Positions 33,831 through 42,800 of a stretch of 64,000 nt of DNA are shown here, in pieces. The notes beneath the pieces were generated by a model. That model made no database searches and was not told the DNA's origin. It saw only the letters and a list, made by a program, of their open reading frames with translations. This stretch comes from Actinomycetes bacterium (GTDB lineage: Bacteria > Actinomycetota > Acidimicrobiia > Acidimicrobiales > Acidimicrobilacustridaceae): the NCBI GenBank assembly GCA_029782145.1, contig JAKOVH010000030.1:372001-436000 (forward strand), read 5' to 3'. Position 1 is the first letter of the stretch. Every line of letters starts with the position of its first letter. The position numbers and the translations under genes are program-made.

Positions 33831-35132
33831 TCAGAGCTCGTGCTTGGGCGACCCCGGGGCCTCCGACCGGCACACGTTCATCAGGTGCGTCGGCCACTGG
33901 TCCGGCGGCACCATGAAGTAGGTGCCGTCGGAGCAGGCCAGCGCCGGGTTCTCCTCGGAGAACACCCCGCCCTTGGTGTTGTCGTAGCCGGGCACGGTCC
34001 AGACGTGGACCATCCACTGGGTGGTGTCCATCAGCGTGGCGCCGACCGCGTCGCACTGCTCCTTGGTGATGGGGAGGTCGGCGCCGAGCGGGGCGTCGAC
34101 GCCGTCGGGCCCGAACTTCACGCAGACGTTGGAGTGCGTGTGCCAGACGTCGTTGGTGCCGACGAAGCCCACCGGCTCCACCGCGCTCATCGAGTAGTAC
34201 ATGAACCCGGCGACCTTCGAGTCCGGCTCGTTGCCGTCGTAGATGATCGACAGCGGGTGGCGGAGGTCCTCGTCGTCGATGACCCCGTCGGCGTTGAGCT
34301 CCTGCGCCGTGCTCTTGGTGTAGTGGGCGCCGAGGCCGGGGGAGTAGGGCCCGGCCCGCTTGTAGCCGGCGGCCTCGGCCGAGGCCACGGTGGGGTACTG
34401 GGCCGCGACCTGGCGGGTGATCTCGAGCTGCCGGTCGAGCTCGGCCTGGGTGGCTGGGTCCTGTGCGTGCCAGGCGATGGCGTGGTGGTGGCCGTTGCCG
34501 AGCAGGTAGAAGCCGAGGTCGTCCTTGCCGTGGGCGTGGGCTGCGCCGCTGGCGTCGGCGTGGGCGTGGTTGCTGGCGCTGGGCGAGGTGACCGCCACCC
34601 CGCTCGCGACCAGCGCGGCGAGGGGGATCAGCGACGCCATCACGAGCACAGGCGTCTTCCATCCGGCGGTGAGGCGGGGCCGCACCAGCGCGAGCAGCGC
34701 GACTGCGGCGGCGACGCCCTCGAGCACGACGCAGGTCACGTCGACGAACGTGGCGTCCTCGATGATGTACTCGTTGGGGCCGAACGGCATGCCCTTGTTG
34801 CGGGTCCACCACCAGCCGCCGATGAACACGACCGAGCTCACCAGCGCCACCGCCGCCATCCAGCGCCGGGGCCGGAGGACCAGGCCGACGGCCAGGGCGA
34901 ACTGCAGCACCGCGGCGCCCAGGAAGGCCAGGCCCTCCGGGCCCCACTCGCCCATGTGGCCGGGCACCATGGCCAGGTGGATCACCCCGGCGCCGACCAG
35001 GCAGGCCGCCAGCAGGTAGGCGAGGAACGGCGCGATGCCGCCGTCGTGGGTGGGGGCGGCACCGGGTCGAGGTGCCTCGGGTGGCAGGTCGTCGGCGGTC
35101 GGTGCGACGTAGGGGTCCAGCAGGTCGGTCAT
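33831..35132 (-). CDS. Two-domain membrane protein: four-helix membrane part plus a His-rich outer domain
   Basis: A 433-residue protein not assigned to a named family. After a Pro-rich start come about five hydrophobic segments (LAYLLAACLVGAGVIHLAMV, VLQFALAVGLVL, AVALVSSVVFIGGWWW, GVAAAVALLALV, VLVMASLIPLAALVASGVAV). A His-rich linker follows (NHAHADASGAAHAHG, GNGHHHAIAWH), then about 200 residues outside, with HTHSN, four Cys and several Trp. The His clusters suggest binding of a metal, perhaps Cu or Zn. GGAG lies 6 nt before the ATG at 35132. A TACAGT box and an inverted repeat lie upstream. Confidence 0.72.
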   Translation of the reverse strand: MTDLLDPYVAPTADDLPPEAPRPGAAPTHDGGIAPFLAYLLAACLVGAGVIHLAMVPGHMGEWGPEGLAFLGAAVLQFALAVGLVLRPRRWMAAVALVSSVVFIGGWWWTRNKGMPFGPNEYIIEDATFVDVTCVVLEGVAAAVALLALVRPRLTAGWKTPVLVMASLIPLAALVASGVAVTSPSASNHAHADASGAAHAHGKDDLGFYLLGNGHHHAIAWHAQDPATQAELDRQLEITRQVAAQYPTVASAEAAGYKRAGPYSPGLGAHYTKSTAQELNADGVIDDEDLRHPLSIIYDGNEPDSKVAGFMYYSMSAVEPVGFVGTNDVWHTHSNVCVKFGPDGVDAPLGADLPITKEQCDAVGATLMDTTQWMVHVWTVPGYDNTKGGVFSEENPALACSDGTYFMVPPDQWPTHLMNVCRSEAPGSPKHEL

Positions 35133-35148
35133 CGTGCACTCCGAGTCT

Positions 35149-35171
35149 GTGACGAGCGTCACGAAACTGTA
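35149..35171 (-). promoter_or_regulatory. Promoter and candidate operator of the His-rich membrane protein
   Basis: TACAGT (minus strand, 35171-35166) is a -10 box. Four nt further on, GTGACG-N2-CGTCAC (35149-35162) is an inverted repeat that would cover the transcription start, a typical repressor position. Confidence 0.5.
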
Positions 35172-35259
35172 GCCGAGGCGCCGGAGGTGCCCCCGTGGGC
35201 GCTCGGTGGTGCGCCCTCGGACGCGTCGATGGCCCCAGCTCGGTGGGGGCCTCGCCGGC

Positions 35260-35276
35260 GGGGGCGGGCGGGCGGG
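35260..35276 (+). other. G-quadruplex-type motif
   Basis: Four G-runs with single-C loops (G5-C-G3-C-G3-C-G3) on the plus strand, in the 175-bp space after aconitase. It may affect transcription end or replication; in this GC-rich DNA it may also be chance. Confidence 0.35.
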
Positions 35277-35307
35277 CCGGCGGCGGGCGCCGCAGGACGG
35301 GGCGGGC

Positions 35308-37584
35308 TCAGGCGGCCCCGCGCTGGCGGATGATGTTGAGGGCGCCGCCGGCGCGGAACCAGCCGATCTGCTCGTCGTTCATGGTGTGCAGGCCCTCGAA
35401 GTCGACGGTGGTGCCGTCGGGCTTGACGATCTGGCACCGCACCGGCACGTCGGGGGCGAGGTCGGCCAGGCCGAGCACGTTGATGCGGTCGTCCTGGCCG
35501 ATCTGGTCGTAGACCGACGGGTCGGCGAAGGTGAGCGGCAGCACGCCCTGCTTCTTGAGGTTGGTCTCGTGGATGCGGGCGAAGCTGCGGGTGAGCACCA
35601 CCTTGGCGCCGCGGAACCGGGGCTCCATGGCGGCGTGCTCGCGCGACGAGCCCTCGCCGTAGTTCTCGTCGCCGATGGCGATCCACGGCTGGCCGGCCTC
35701 GTGGTAGTGCCTGGCGATCTCGGGGAACGTCTTGGTCGTGCCGTCGAGCTGGTCCTTGCCCATGCCGACCTCGTCGGTGAAGGCGTTGACGGCGCCGATG
35801 AACAGGTTGCCCGAGATGTTCTCGAGGTGGCCCCGGTACTTCAGCCACGGGCCGGCCGCCGAGATGTGGTCGGTGGTGCACTTGCCCTTGGCCTTCATGA
35901 GGATCGGCAGACCGAGGAAGTCGTTGCCGTCCCAGGCGGGGAACGGCTCGAGGAGCTGGAGCCGGTCGGAGTCGGGCGACACCTTGACGTCGACGCCCGA
36001 GCCGTCGGCCGGCGGGGCGATGAAGCCGCTCTCGCCGGGCGTGAACCCCTTGCCCGGCAGCTCCTCGCCCACCGGGACGCTGATGCGCACCTGCTGGCCG
36101 TCGGTGTTGGTGAGGGTGTCGGTGGTCGGGTCGAAGTCGACCCGACCGGCGAGGGCCAGGGCCACGACCGTCTCGGGCGAGGTGACGAACGCCAGGGTGG
36201 AGGCCAGCCCGTCGTTGCGCTTCGGGAAGTTGCGGTTGTAGGAGGTGACGATGACGTTGGGCTGCCCCTCCTGCACGTCGCTGCGCGACCACTGGCCGAT
36301 GCACGGGCCGCAGGCGTTGGCCAGCACGGTGGCGCCGATGCGCTCGAGGTCGGCGAGCAGGCCGTCGCGCTCGATGGTGGCCCGCACCTGCTCGGAGCCG
36401 GGCGTGACGAGCAGGGGGGCCTTGGCCCCGATGCCGTTGTCGGCCGCCCACCGGGCGATCGAGGCGGCCCGGCTGATGTCCTCGTAGGACGAGTTGGTGC
36501 ACGAGCCGATCAGGGCCGAGGAGATCTCCACCGGCCAGCCCTCGGCCTCGGCCTCGGCGCCCAGCTCGCTCACCTTGCGCGCCCGGTCGGGGGTGTGGGG
36601 GCCGTTGATGAGCGGCTTCAGGCTCGACAGGTCGATCTCGATGACCTCGTCGAAGAAGCGCTGCGGGTCGGCCAGGATCTCGTCGTCGGCCCGCAGGTCG
36701 TGGGCCACGGCGTCGGCGGCGTCGGCCACGTCCTCGCGGCCCGTGCTCTTGAGGTAGCGGCCCATGGCGGCGTCGTAGGGGAACAGCGAGGTGGTGGCGC
36801 CGATCTCCGCGCCCATGTTGCAGATGGTGGCCTTGCCGGTGCAGGAGATGGAGTCGGCGCCGGGGCCGAAGTACTCGACGATGGCGCCGGTGCCGCCCTT
36901 CACGGTGAGGATGCGGGCGACCTCGAGGATGACGTCCTTGGGGGCCGACCAGCCGCTCAGCTCACCGGTGAGCTCGACGCCGATGAGCTTCGGCCAGCGC
37001 ACGTTGAACGGGTAGCCGGTCATGACGTCGACCGCGTCGGCACCGCCCACGCCGATGGCGACCATGCCCAGCCCGCCGGCGTTCGGGGTGTGGCTGTCGG
37101 TGCCGATCATCATCCCGCCCGGGAAGGCGTACTGCTCGAGCACGACCTGGTGGATGATGCCGCTGCCCGGCTTCCAGAACCCGATGCCGTACTTGGCCGA
37201 CACCGACTCGAGGAAGTCGTAGACCTCGGCGTTGGTCTCGACCGCGTTGCGCAGGTCGATGCGGCCCTCGCTCTTGGCCTGGATGAGGTGGTCGCAGTGC
37301 ACGGTGGAGGGCACGGCCACCTGGGGTAGGCCGGCGGTCATGAACTGCAGCAGGGCCATCTGGGCGGTGGCGTCCTGCATGGCGACCCGGTCGGGGTCGA
37401 GGTCGGCGTAGCTGCGGCCCCGCTCGAGCTCCTGGTTGCGGGGGTCGCGCAGGTGGTTGACCAGCACCTTCTCGGCGAAGGTCAGCGGGCGACCGAGGCG
37501 CTCCCGGCCCAGCGCCACCCGCTCGGAGAGGCGGCCGTAGACGCCGTTGATGAGCTCGATGGGGGTGTTGGCGGCGACTGCCAT
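35308..37584 (-). CDS. acn: Aconitate hydratase (mitochondrial type)
   Basis: A 758-residue aconitase, the length of the mitochondrial-type group and shorter than AcnA/IRP1 proteins (about 890). The cluster ligands are Cys in [11 protein letters not shown] and the pair in [10 protein letters not shown]. Substrate residues lie in [16 protein letters not shown] and [17 protein letters not shown]. It interconverts citrate and isocitrate through a [4Fe-4S] cluster. The ATG at 37584 gives the expected N-terminus. A GntR gene is divergent, 121 bp away, and may control it. Confidence 0.95.
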   Translation of the reverse strand: MAVAANTPIELINGVYGRLSERVALGRERLGRPLTFAEKVLVNHLRDPRNQELERGRSYADLDPDRVAMQDATAQMALLQFMTAGLPQVAVPSTVHCDHLIQAKSEGRIDLRNAVETNAEVYDFLESVSAKYGIGFWKPGSGIIHQVVLEQYAFPGGMMIGTDSHTPNAGGLGMVAIGVGGADAVDVMTGYPFNVRWPKLIGVELTGELSGWSAPKDVILEVARILTVKGGTGAIVEYFGPGADSISCTGKATICNMGAEIGATTSLFPYDAAMGRYLKSTGREDVADAADAVAHDLRADDEILADPQRFFDEVIEIDLSSLKPLINGPHTPDRARKVSELGAEAEAEGWPVEISSALIGSCTNSSYEDISRAASIARWAADNGIGAKAPLLVTPGSEQVRATIERDGLLADLERIGATVLANACGPCIGQWSRSDVQEGQPNVIVTSYNRNFPKRNDGLASTLAFVTSPETVVALALAGRVDFDPTTDTLTNTDGQQVRISVPVGEELPGKGFTPGESGFIAPPADGSGVDVKVSPDSDRLQLLEPFPAWDGNDFLGLPILMKAKGKCTTDHISAAGPWLKYRGHLENISGNLFIGAVNAFTDEVGMGKDQLDGTTKTFPEIARHYHEAGQPWIAIGDENYGEGSSREHAAMEPRFRGAKVVLTRSFARIHETNLKKQGVLPLTFADPSVYDQIGQDDRINVLGLADLAPDVPVRCQIVKPDGTTVDFEGLHTMNDEQIGWFRAGGALNIIRQRGAA

Positions 37585-37689
37585 GTCGATCTGCCTTTCT
37601 GCGGTTCGGCCCGGAGCCGGCGGCCGGTTGAGGGAGCGGCCGGTGGAGGGACGGCCGGCCGGCGGCGCTTGCTGCCACCGGCGTATGTA

Positions 37690-37707
37690 GACAAGTATAG
37701 GACAAGT
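37690..37707. promoter_or_regulatory. Candidate GntR operator between aconitase and the GntR gene
   Basis: GACAAGT occurs twice (37690-37696 and 37701-37707), exactly 11 bp or one helical turn apart, around TATAGG (37696-37701), which may be the -10 box of the GntR gene 4 nt before its GTG. On the minus strand the repeat reads ACTTGTC, similar to half-sites of HutC-type GntR proteins. Confidence 0.45.
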
Positions 37708-38437
37708 GCGCCAGACCCGGTACCAGAACATCGCGGACGAGCTGCGCCGGCGACTCGAGTCGGGCGACCTCGGCTCGTCACGGCTGCTGCCCAGCGAGGC
37801 CGACCTCTCCGAACAGTACGCGGCCAGCCGGGTCACGGTCCGACGAGCGCTCGAGGTGCTGCGCGAGGAGGGCCTCGTCGACTCCCGGCAGGGCTTCGGG
37901 TGGTTCGTGGCCACCGACCCGCTGCGCCAGACCCTCGGCCGGCTCGGGACCATCGAGCGCCAGCTCGCCGACGAGGGCGTGGTGTCGACCCGGCGCATCC
38001 TCGACTTCCGGTTCGTGTCGGCCCCGCCCCGGGCCCGCCAGGTGCTGGGGTGCGACACCGTGCTGCGGGTGCGGCGGCTGAACCTCGCCGACGGCGAGCC
38101 CTTCGCGCTCGTCACGGTCTGGTGCCCCGAGCAGCTGGGGGCCGAGCTGAGCCGGGCCGACGTAGAGCGCTCGCCGTTCTACGAGCTGCTCGCCGTGCCG
38201 CTGGGAGGCGCCACCCAGACCATCGGCGCGGCCGCCGCCTCGGGCTCCGACGCCGACCTGCTGCACGTGCCCGTCGGCTCGCCCCTGCTGCGCTGCGAGC
38301 GCATCACCCGCTCGGTCGAGGGTGATCCCGTGCTCGTGTCCGAGCACCTCTTCCCCGGCCACCTCACGGTGTTCGAGGTCGACCTGCCCCACGTCGAGGC
38401 GTCGATCGCCCCGAGCGGGCTGCGGTTGGTCGAGTAG
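37706..38437 (+). CDS. GntR family regulator (HutC/UTRA type)
   Basis: A 243-residue regulator. Residues 5-70 are the GntR winged helix ([48 protein letters not shown]). Residues 90-240 are a UTRA effector domain of the HutC type. It is divergent from aconitase, so it may control aconitase and itself. In other actinobacteria aconitase is controlled by a TetR protein, AcnR, so GntR control would be a different solution. No ligand can be named. Confidence 0.87.
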   Translation: MRQTRYQNIADELRRRLESGDLGSSRLLPSEADLSEQYAASRVTVRRALEVLREEGLVDSRQGFGWFVATDPLRQTLGRLGTIERQLADEGVVSTRRILDFRFVSAPPRARQVLGCDTVLRVRRLNLADGEPFALVTVWCPEQLGAELSRADVERSPFYELLAVPLGGATQTIGAAAASGSDADLLHVPVGSPLLRCERITRSVEGDPVLVSEHLFPGHLTVFEVDLPHVEASIAPSGLRLVE

Positions 38438-38467
38438 CCCGTCAGCGGGCGGCGCCCTCGACGGCCG

Positions 38468-39169
38468 TCAACCCGGTTCGGTCGTGGTCGTCGTCGTGGT
38501 CGACAAGCGGTCGATGAGGTCCTGGACCAGGTTGGGGTTGGCGATGAACACCACCAGCCACACGACCGAGATGGCCGTGCCGAGGATGCCGAGCACCAGG
38601 CCGGTCACCGCGAGGCCGTCGCCTCGGAGCGTGCCAGCGGCGGCGCGGATGCGTCGCCGTGACGCCAGGGCGAGGCCGATGGCCACGGGGCCGAGGATCA
38701 CGCCGGCGATGCCAGCGAGTCCGCAGACGCCGGCGAGGATGCCGCACACGAGGGCCCCGATGGCCATGCCGTCGTTGCGGGCCGGTGCCCACGGGGCGCC
38801 CTGGCCCCATCCCTGCGACGGCACGCCGGGGGGCGGCGCCGGCGAGAGCTGGGGTCCCTGCTGGGTGGGCCCGGTGGGTCCCGGCCACGCCGGGTTGTCC
38901 GGAGGTGGCGATGGGTGCTGCGCGCCGGGCCATGCAGGGTTGGTGCCGGTCGGCTGCGGCGGTTGCGCACCGGGCCAGGCCGGGTTGTCCGACGGCGGTC
39001 GCGAGGGGGGCGACCCCGGCCACGGGGGTGGGGTGGCACCGCCCGGCTCGTCGCTCGGGAACGGCGGCGGGTAGTCGTCGGGCGTCGGGTTCGCGGGCGG
39101 GCGGTCCTCCGGCGGGAGGGGGTTGCCCCACGGGTCGCGGGGGATGTCGTCGCCGGTGGTGTCGCTCAT
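38468..39169 (-). CDS. Proline-rich DUF4190 membrane protein
   Basis: A 233-residue protein. The first 130 residues are Pro-, Gly- and Trp-rich, with three copies of NPAWPG spaced 16 residues apart. Residues about 133-215 hold two membrane spans separated by a basic loop (LASRRRIRAA), the DUF4190 pattern. A run of Thr follows at the C-terminus. Proteins like this are common in actinobacterial envelopes, but their role is unknown. It is followed by nothing on its own strand for 30 bp before the convergent GntR gene. Confidence 0.78.
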   Translation of the reverse strand: MSDTTGDDIPRDPWGNPLPPEDRPPANPTPDDYPPPFPSDEPGGATPPPWPGSPPSRPPSDNPAWPGAQPPQPTGTNPAWPGAQHPSPPPDNPAWPGPTGPTQQGPQLSPAPPPGVPSQGWGQGAPWAPARNDGMAIGALVCGILAGVCGLAGIAGVILGPVAIGLALASRRRIRAAAGTLRGDGLAVTGLVLGILGTAISVVWLVVFIANPNLVQDLIDRLSTTTTTTTEPG

Positions 39170-39181
39170 CTCGCGGCGAGG

Positions 39182-39685
39182 CTACCGGCTGGCGGCGTCG
39201 GTGCTCCGACGCCCCCGCAGCAGGTGCAGCACGCCCATCCCCGCCCCCGTCGCGCCGAGGACGACGAGCAGGTCGAGGGCCGTCGGGCGCACGGGTCGGT
39301 CGGCGGCGAGGGCCACCGCGGCCAGCGCCATCAGTCCGACGTTGCGCACGATCTCGACCCCCGACAGGGGCACCTTCGACGCCGTCCCGAAGCACGCGCA
39401 CGGCGCCCGGACCCCGGCCCGCAGGCGCCCGACGAGGAAGGTGGTGAAGAAGGCGAGCGTCGCCAGGGCGGCGATCGCCCCACCGGCCGGCACGATCAAC
39501 AGCAGCGCGGCGACCGACAGCTCGGCGAGGGGCACGATGCGGGCGAACACCTCGGGCGACGGCAGGCCCAGCCGGTCGAAGTCGTCGACGGTGGTGCGCA
39601 GGTCGCGCAGCTTGGCCGCCCCGGCCACCGCGAACACGGCGGCGACCACCACCGCCGCCGCGTAGCCGATCCCCGAGGCCGTCAT
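39182..39685 (-). CDS. MauE/DoxX-family membrane protein
   Basis: A 167-residue protein with four membrane segments. KLRDLRTTVDDF and the CACFG motif in the second loop are typical of the MauE group, which assists disulfide or quinone-cofactor maturation of exported proteins. In other actinobacteria such genes pair with thioredoxin-like exported proteins; none is seen here. It lies 12 nt upstream of the DUF4190 gene on the same strand. Confidence 0.8.
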   Translation of the reverse strand: MTASGIGYAAAVVVAAVFAVAGAAKLRDLRTTVDDFDRLGLPSPEVFARIVPLAELSVAALLLIVPAGGAIAALATLAFFTTFLVGRLRAGVRAPCACFGTASKVPLSGVEIVRNVGLMALAAVALAADRPVRPTALDLLVVLGATGAGMGVLHLLRGRRSTDAASR

Positions 39686-39723
39686 GCCCGCCAGTCAACC
39701 AGCCCCACGCCCTCCCCCTTCGC

Positions 39724-39816
39724 TGGCTCGATCGGTGGCCTCATGAGGTGATGGATCGAGCCACCCCATCTTTCGCTGGCTCGATCGGTGGCCTCATGAG
39801 GTGATGGATCGAGCCA
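39724..39816. repeat. Palindromic repeat, locus A: two 40-nt copies, 53-bp period
   Basis: Copies lie at 39724-39763 and 39777-39816. Each has 10-bp inverted ends (TGGCTCGATC / GATCGAGCCA) around a 20-nt middle that itself contains the palindrome CCTCATGAGG. The 13-nt spacer between copies is not shared with locus B. It lies just downstream of gltB, where it could act as a terminator or RNA-stability element. See the second locus at 58302. Confidence 0.85.
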
Positions 39817-39824
39817 GCGGTGTG

Positions 39825-42800
39825 TCAGGCGGTGGCGACGCGGCGGGCGGCGGTGGCGACGAGGGTCTCGGCGCGGGTGCGGGGCACGACGTGCCAGAGC
39901 TGCTCGGTCGAGGCGTCCCAGTCGGCCAGCAGGCGTGCCGCCCGACCGGAGCCGGTGAGCGCGGCGTGGCGCTCGACCAGCCAGCGCAGCTCGGCCAGGT
40001 CCTCGTGCTCCGGGCGCAGCACCGCCACCAGGTCGGGGTTCACCCGGGTGAGGACCCGTTCGACCTCGGGATCCCACACGAAGGCCTGCCCACCCGTCAT
40101 GCCGGCGCCGAGGTTGTAGCCGATGCGGCCGAGGACCACGACGGTGCCACCGGTCATGTACTCGCAGCAGTGGTCACCGACCGCCTCGACCACCGCCACC
40201 GCTCCGGAGTTGCGCACCGCGAAGCGCTCACCCACCGCACCGGCGACGAAGAGCTCGCCACCGGTGGCGCCGTAGAGGCAGGTGTTGCCGGCCAGCACGG
40301 TGGACGACCCCCGACCACCGTCGGCGCCGAGGGTGGCGTCGTCGGCGGGAGGGCGAACGACGATGAGCCCGCCTCCCATGCCCTTGCCGACGTAGTCGTT
40401 CGCCTCGCCGACGAGGTCCATCTCGACGCCGGCGGCGAGGAACGCGCCGAAGCTCTGGCCGGCGGCCCCGTCGAAGCGCACCCGTGCCGAGCCGCGGGGC
40501 GCCTCGGCGCCGAACTCGAGGGCGATGGCACCCGAGAGGGCAGCGCCGACCGAGCGCTCGGCGTTGGTGATGGGATAGGCGAGCTCGGCCCGCTCGCGGT
40601 CCCAGATCACCCGGAAGGCGTCGGCGAGCAGCTGGTCGCCCAGCGCCGAGCGCGGGTCTTGGAGGCCGACCCGCTCGACGAAGTGCCGGGGCTCGTCGGC
40701 GTGCTCGGGCGGGGCGAGCAGGAACGCCAGGTCGAAGGCGTCGGACCGGGGGTCGCCGGTGCGGCGCTGGCGCAGCAGGTCGACCCGGCCGATCAGCTCG
40801 TCGAGGGTGCGGGCGCCCATCGCGGCCAGGTGCTCGCGGACCTCCTCGGCCACGAACATGAAGTAGGCGGCGACGCCCTCCGGGGTGCCCGAGAAGTTGG
40901 CCCGCAGGTGCGGCCGCTGGGTGGCCACGCCGGGCTTGCAGGTGTCGCGGTGGCAGGCCCGCAGCATGATGCAGCCCTCGGCGATCATCGCCGCCGTGCC
41001 GAAGCTGTACTCGTCGGCACCGAGCAGGGCGGCCACGAGGACGTGGCGGCCCGTCTTGAAGCCACCGTCGACGCGTAGCCGCACCCGGCCCCGCAGGCCG
41101 TTGTCGACCAGCGCCCGCTGGGTGTCGGCCAGGCCGATCTCCCACGGCATGCCGGCGTGCTTGATCGACGACAGCGGCGAGGCGCCGGTGCCGCCGTTGC
41201 CCCCGGAGATGTGGACCACGTCGGCCAGAGCCTTCACCACACCGGCGGCGATGGTGCCCACGTTCTCGGTGGCCACCAGCTTGACGGAGACCTGGGCGGC
41301 GTTCACCTGCTTGAGGTCGTAGATGAGCTGGGCCAGATCCTCGATGGAGTAGATGTCGTGGTGGGGCGGCGGGGAGATGAGGCCCACCCCGGGCTGGGTG
41401 TGCCGGAGCCGGGCGATCTCGGCCGACACCTTGTGCCCGGGCAGCTGGCCGCCCTCGCCGGGCTTGGACCCCTGGGCCATCTTGATCTGGATCTCGTCGG
41501 CGTGGGCAAGGTACTCGGGCGTCACGCCGAAGCGGCCGGAGGCCACCTGCTTGATGCGCGAGTTCTTGTCGTCGCGGCCCCGGCCCCGGGTGCGGAACCG
41601 AGCCGGGTCCTCGCCGCCCTCGCCGCAGTTCGACCTGCCGCCGATCAGGTTCATCGCCTGGGCGAGGGTCTCGTGGGCCTCCTTGGAGAGCGACCCGTGC
41701 GACATGGCGCCGGTGGAGAACCGGCGGGCGATCCCGCTGGCCGGCTCCACCTCGTCGAGGGGCACGGGCGGGCCGAGCGCCGTCCACTCGAGCAGGTCGT
41801 TGAGCTCGGTCGGGGGCCGCTCGGTGACCAACCCGACGAAGGTCCGGTACCGGTCGTAGTCCTCGCCGGCGATGGCGCGCTGCAGCAGGTGGGCGGCGGC
41901 CTGGTCGACGGCCAGCGGGTCGCGCTCGGACACCGGCGGCGTCTCCTGCACCAGGGTGAGGTCGTTGAGGGCCTGGGTGACCTCCTTGGAGTGGGCGTGG
42001 TACTCGCCGCCCCGGCGCACCCGGTAGAAGCCGGGCGAGTCGAGGTCGGCCTCCCGGCCGGGAGGGAAGGCGGCCGCGTGGCGGGCGAACGCGTCGTCGC
42101 CGAGGACGTCCCAGCCCACCCCGCCCACGACGCTCGAGGCGCCGGTGAAGCACACGTCGACCACCTCGTCGGCGAGCCCGACGACCTCGAACAGCTGGGC
42201 GCCGCGGTAGGAGTCGATGGTCGAGACGCCCATCTTCGACAGGATCTTGAGCACACCCGCCTCGATCGCCGCCCGGAACCGCTCCTGGGCGTCGGAGCTG
42301 ACGAGGTCGCCCGTCTCGGCCTCGTCGGCCTCGGCCGCCACCGCCTGCAGCGCGAGGCGGGGGCACACGGCGTCGGCCCCGAAGCCCACCAGGGCGGCCA
42401 CCGAGTGGGTGTCGCGCACGTCGTCGGCCACCACGACCAGGCTCGTGTCGGACCGCCGCCGGCTGGCGATGAGCCGCTGGTGGACCGCGCCGAGGGCGAG
42501 CAGCGACGGGACCGGCACGCGCTCCGCGGTGAGCGCACCGGGGTCGAGCACGACGATGCCGGCGCCCTCGGCCACGGCCGCGTCGGCGGCCGCGGCGACC
42601 GCGTCCACCGCAGCGCGCAGCCCCGACGGCCCGTCGGCGACCGCGCAGCTCGTGTCGAGCACCGCCACCGGGAACGGGCTGCCGCCCGGTGCCTCGAGGG
42701 CCTCGATCGCCGACGGGTAGACGAAGAACGACTCCAGGGCCAGCAGCCGGGCGGCGTCGGGTGCCTCGGCCAGCAACGGGGCCCGAGGCCCGAGCAGCGT

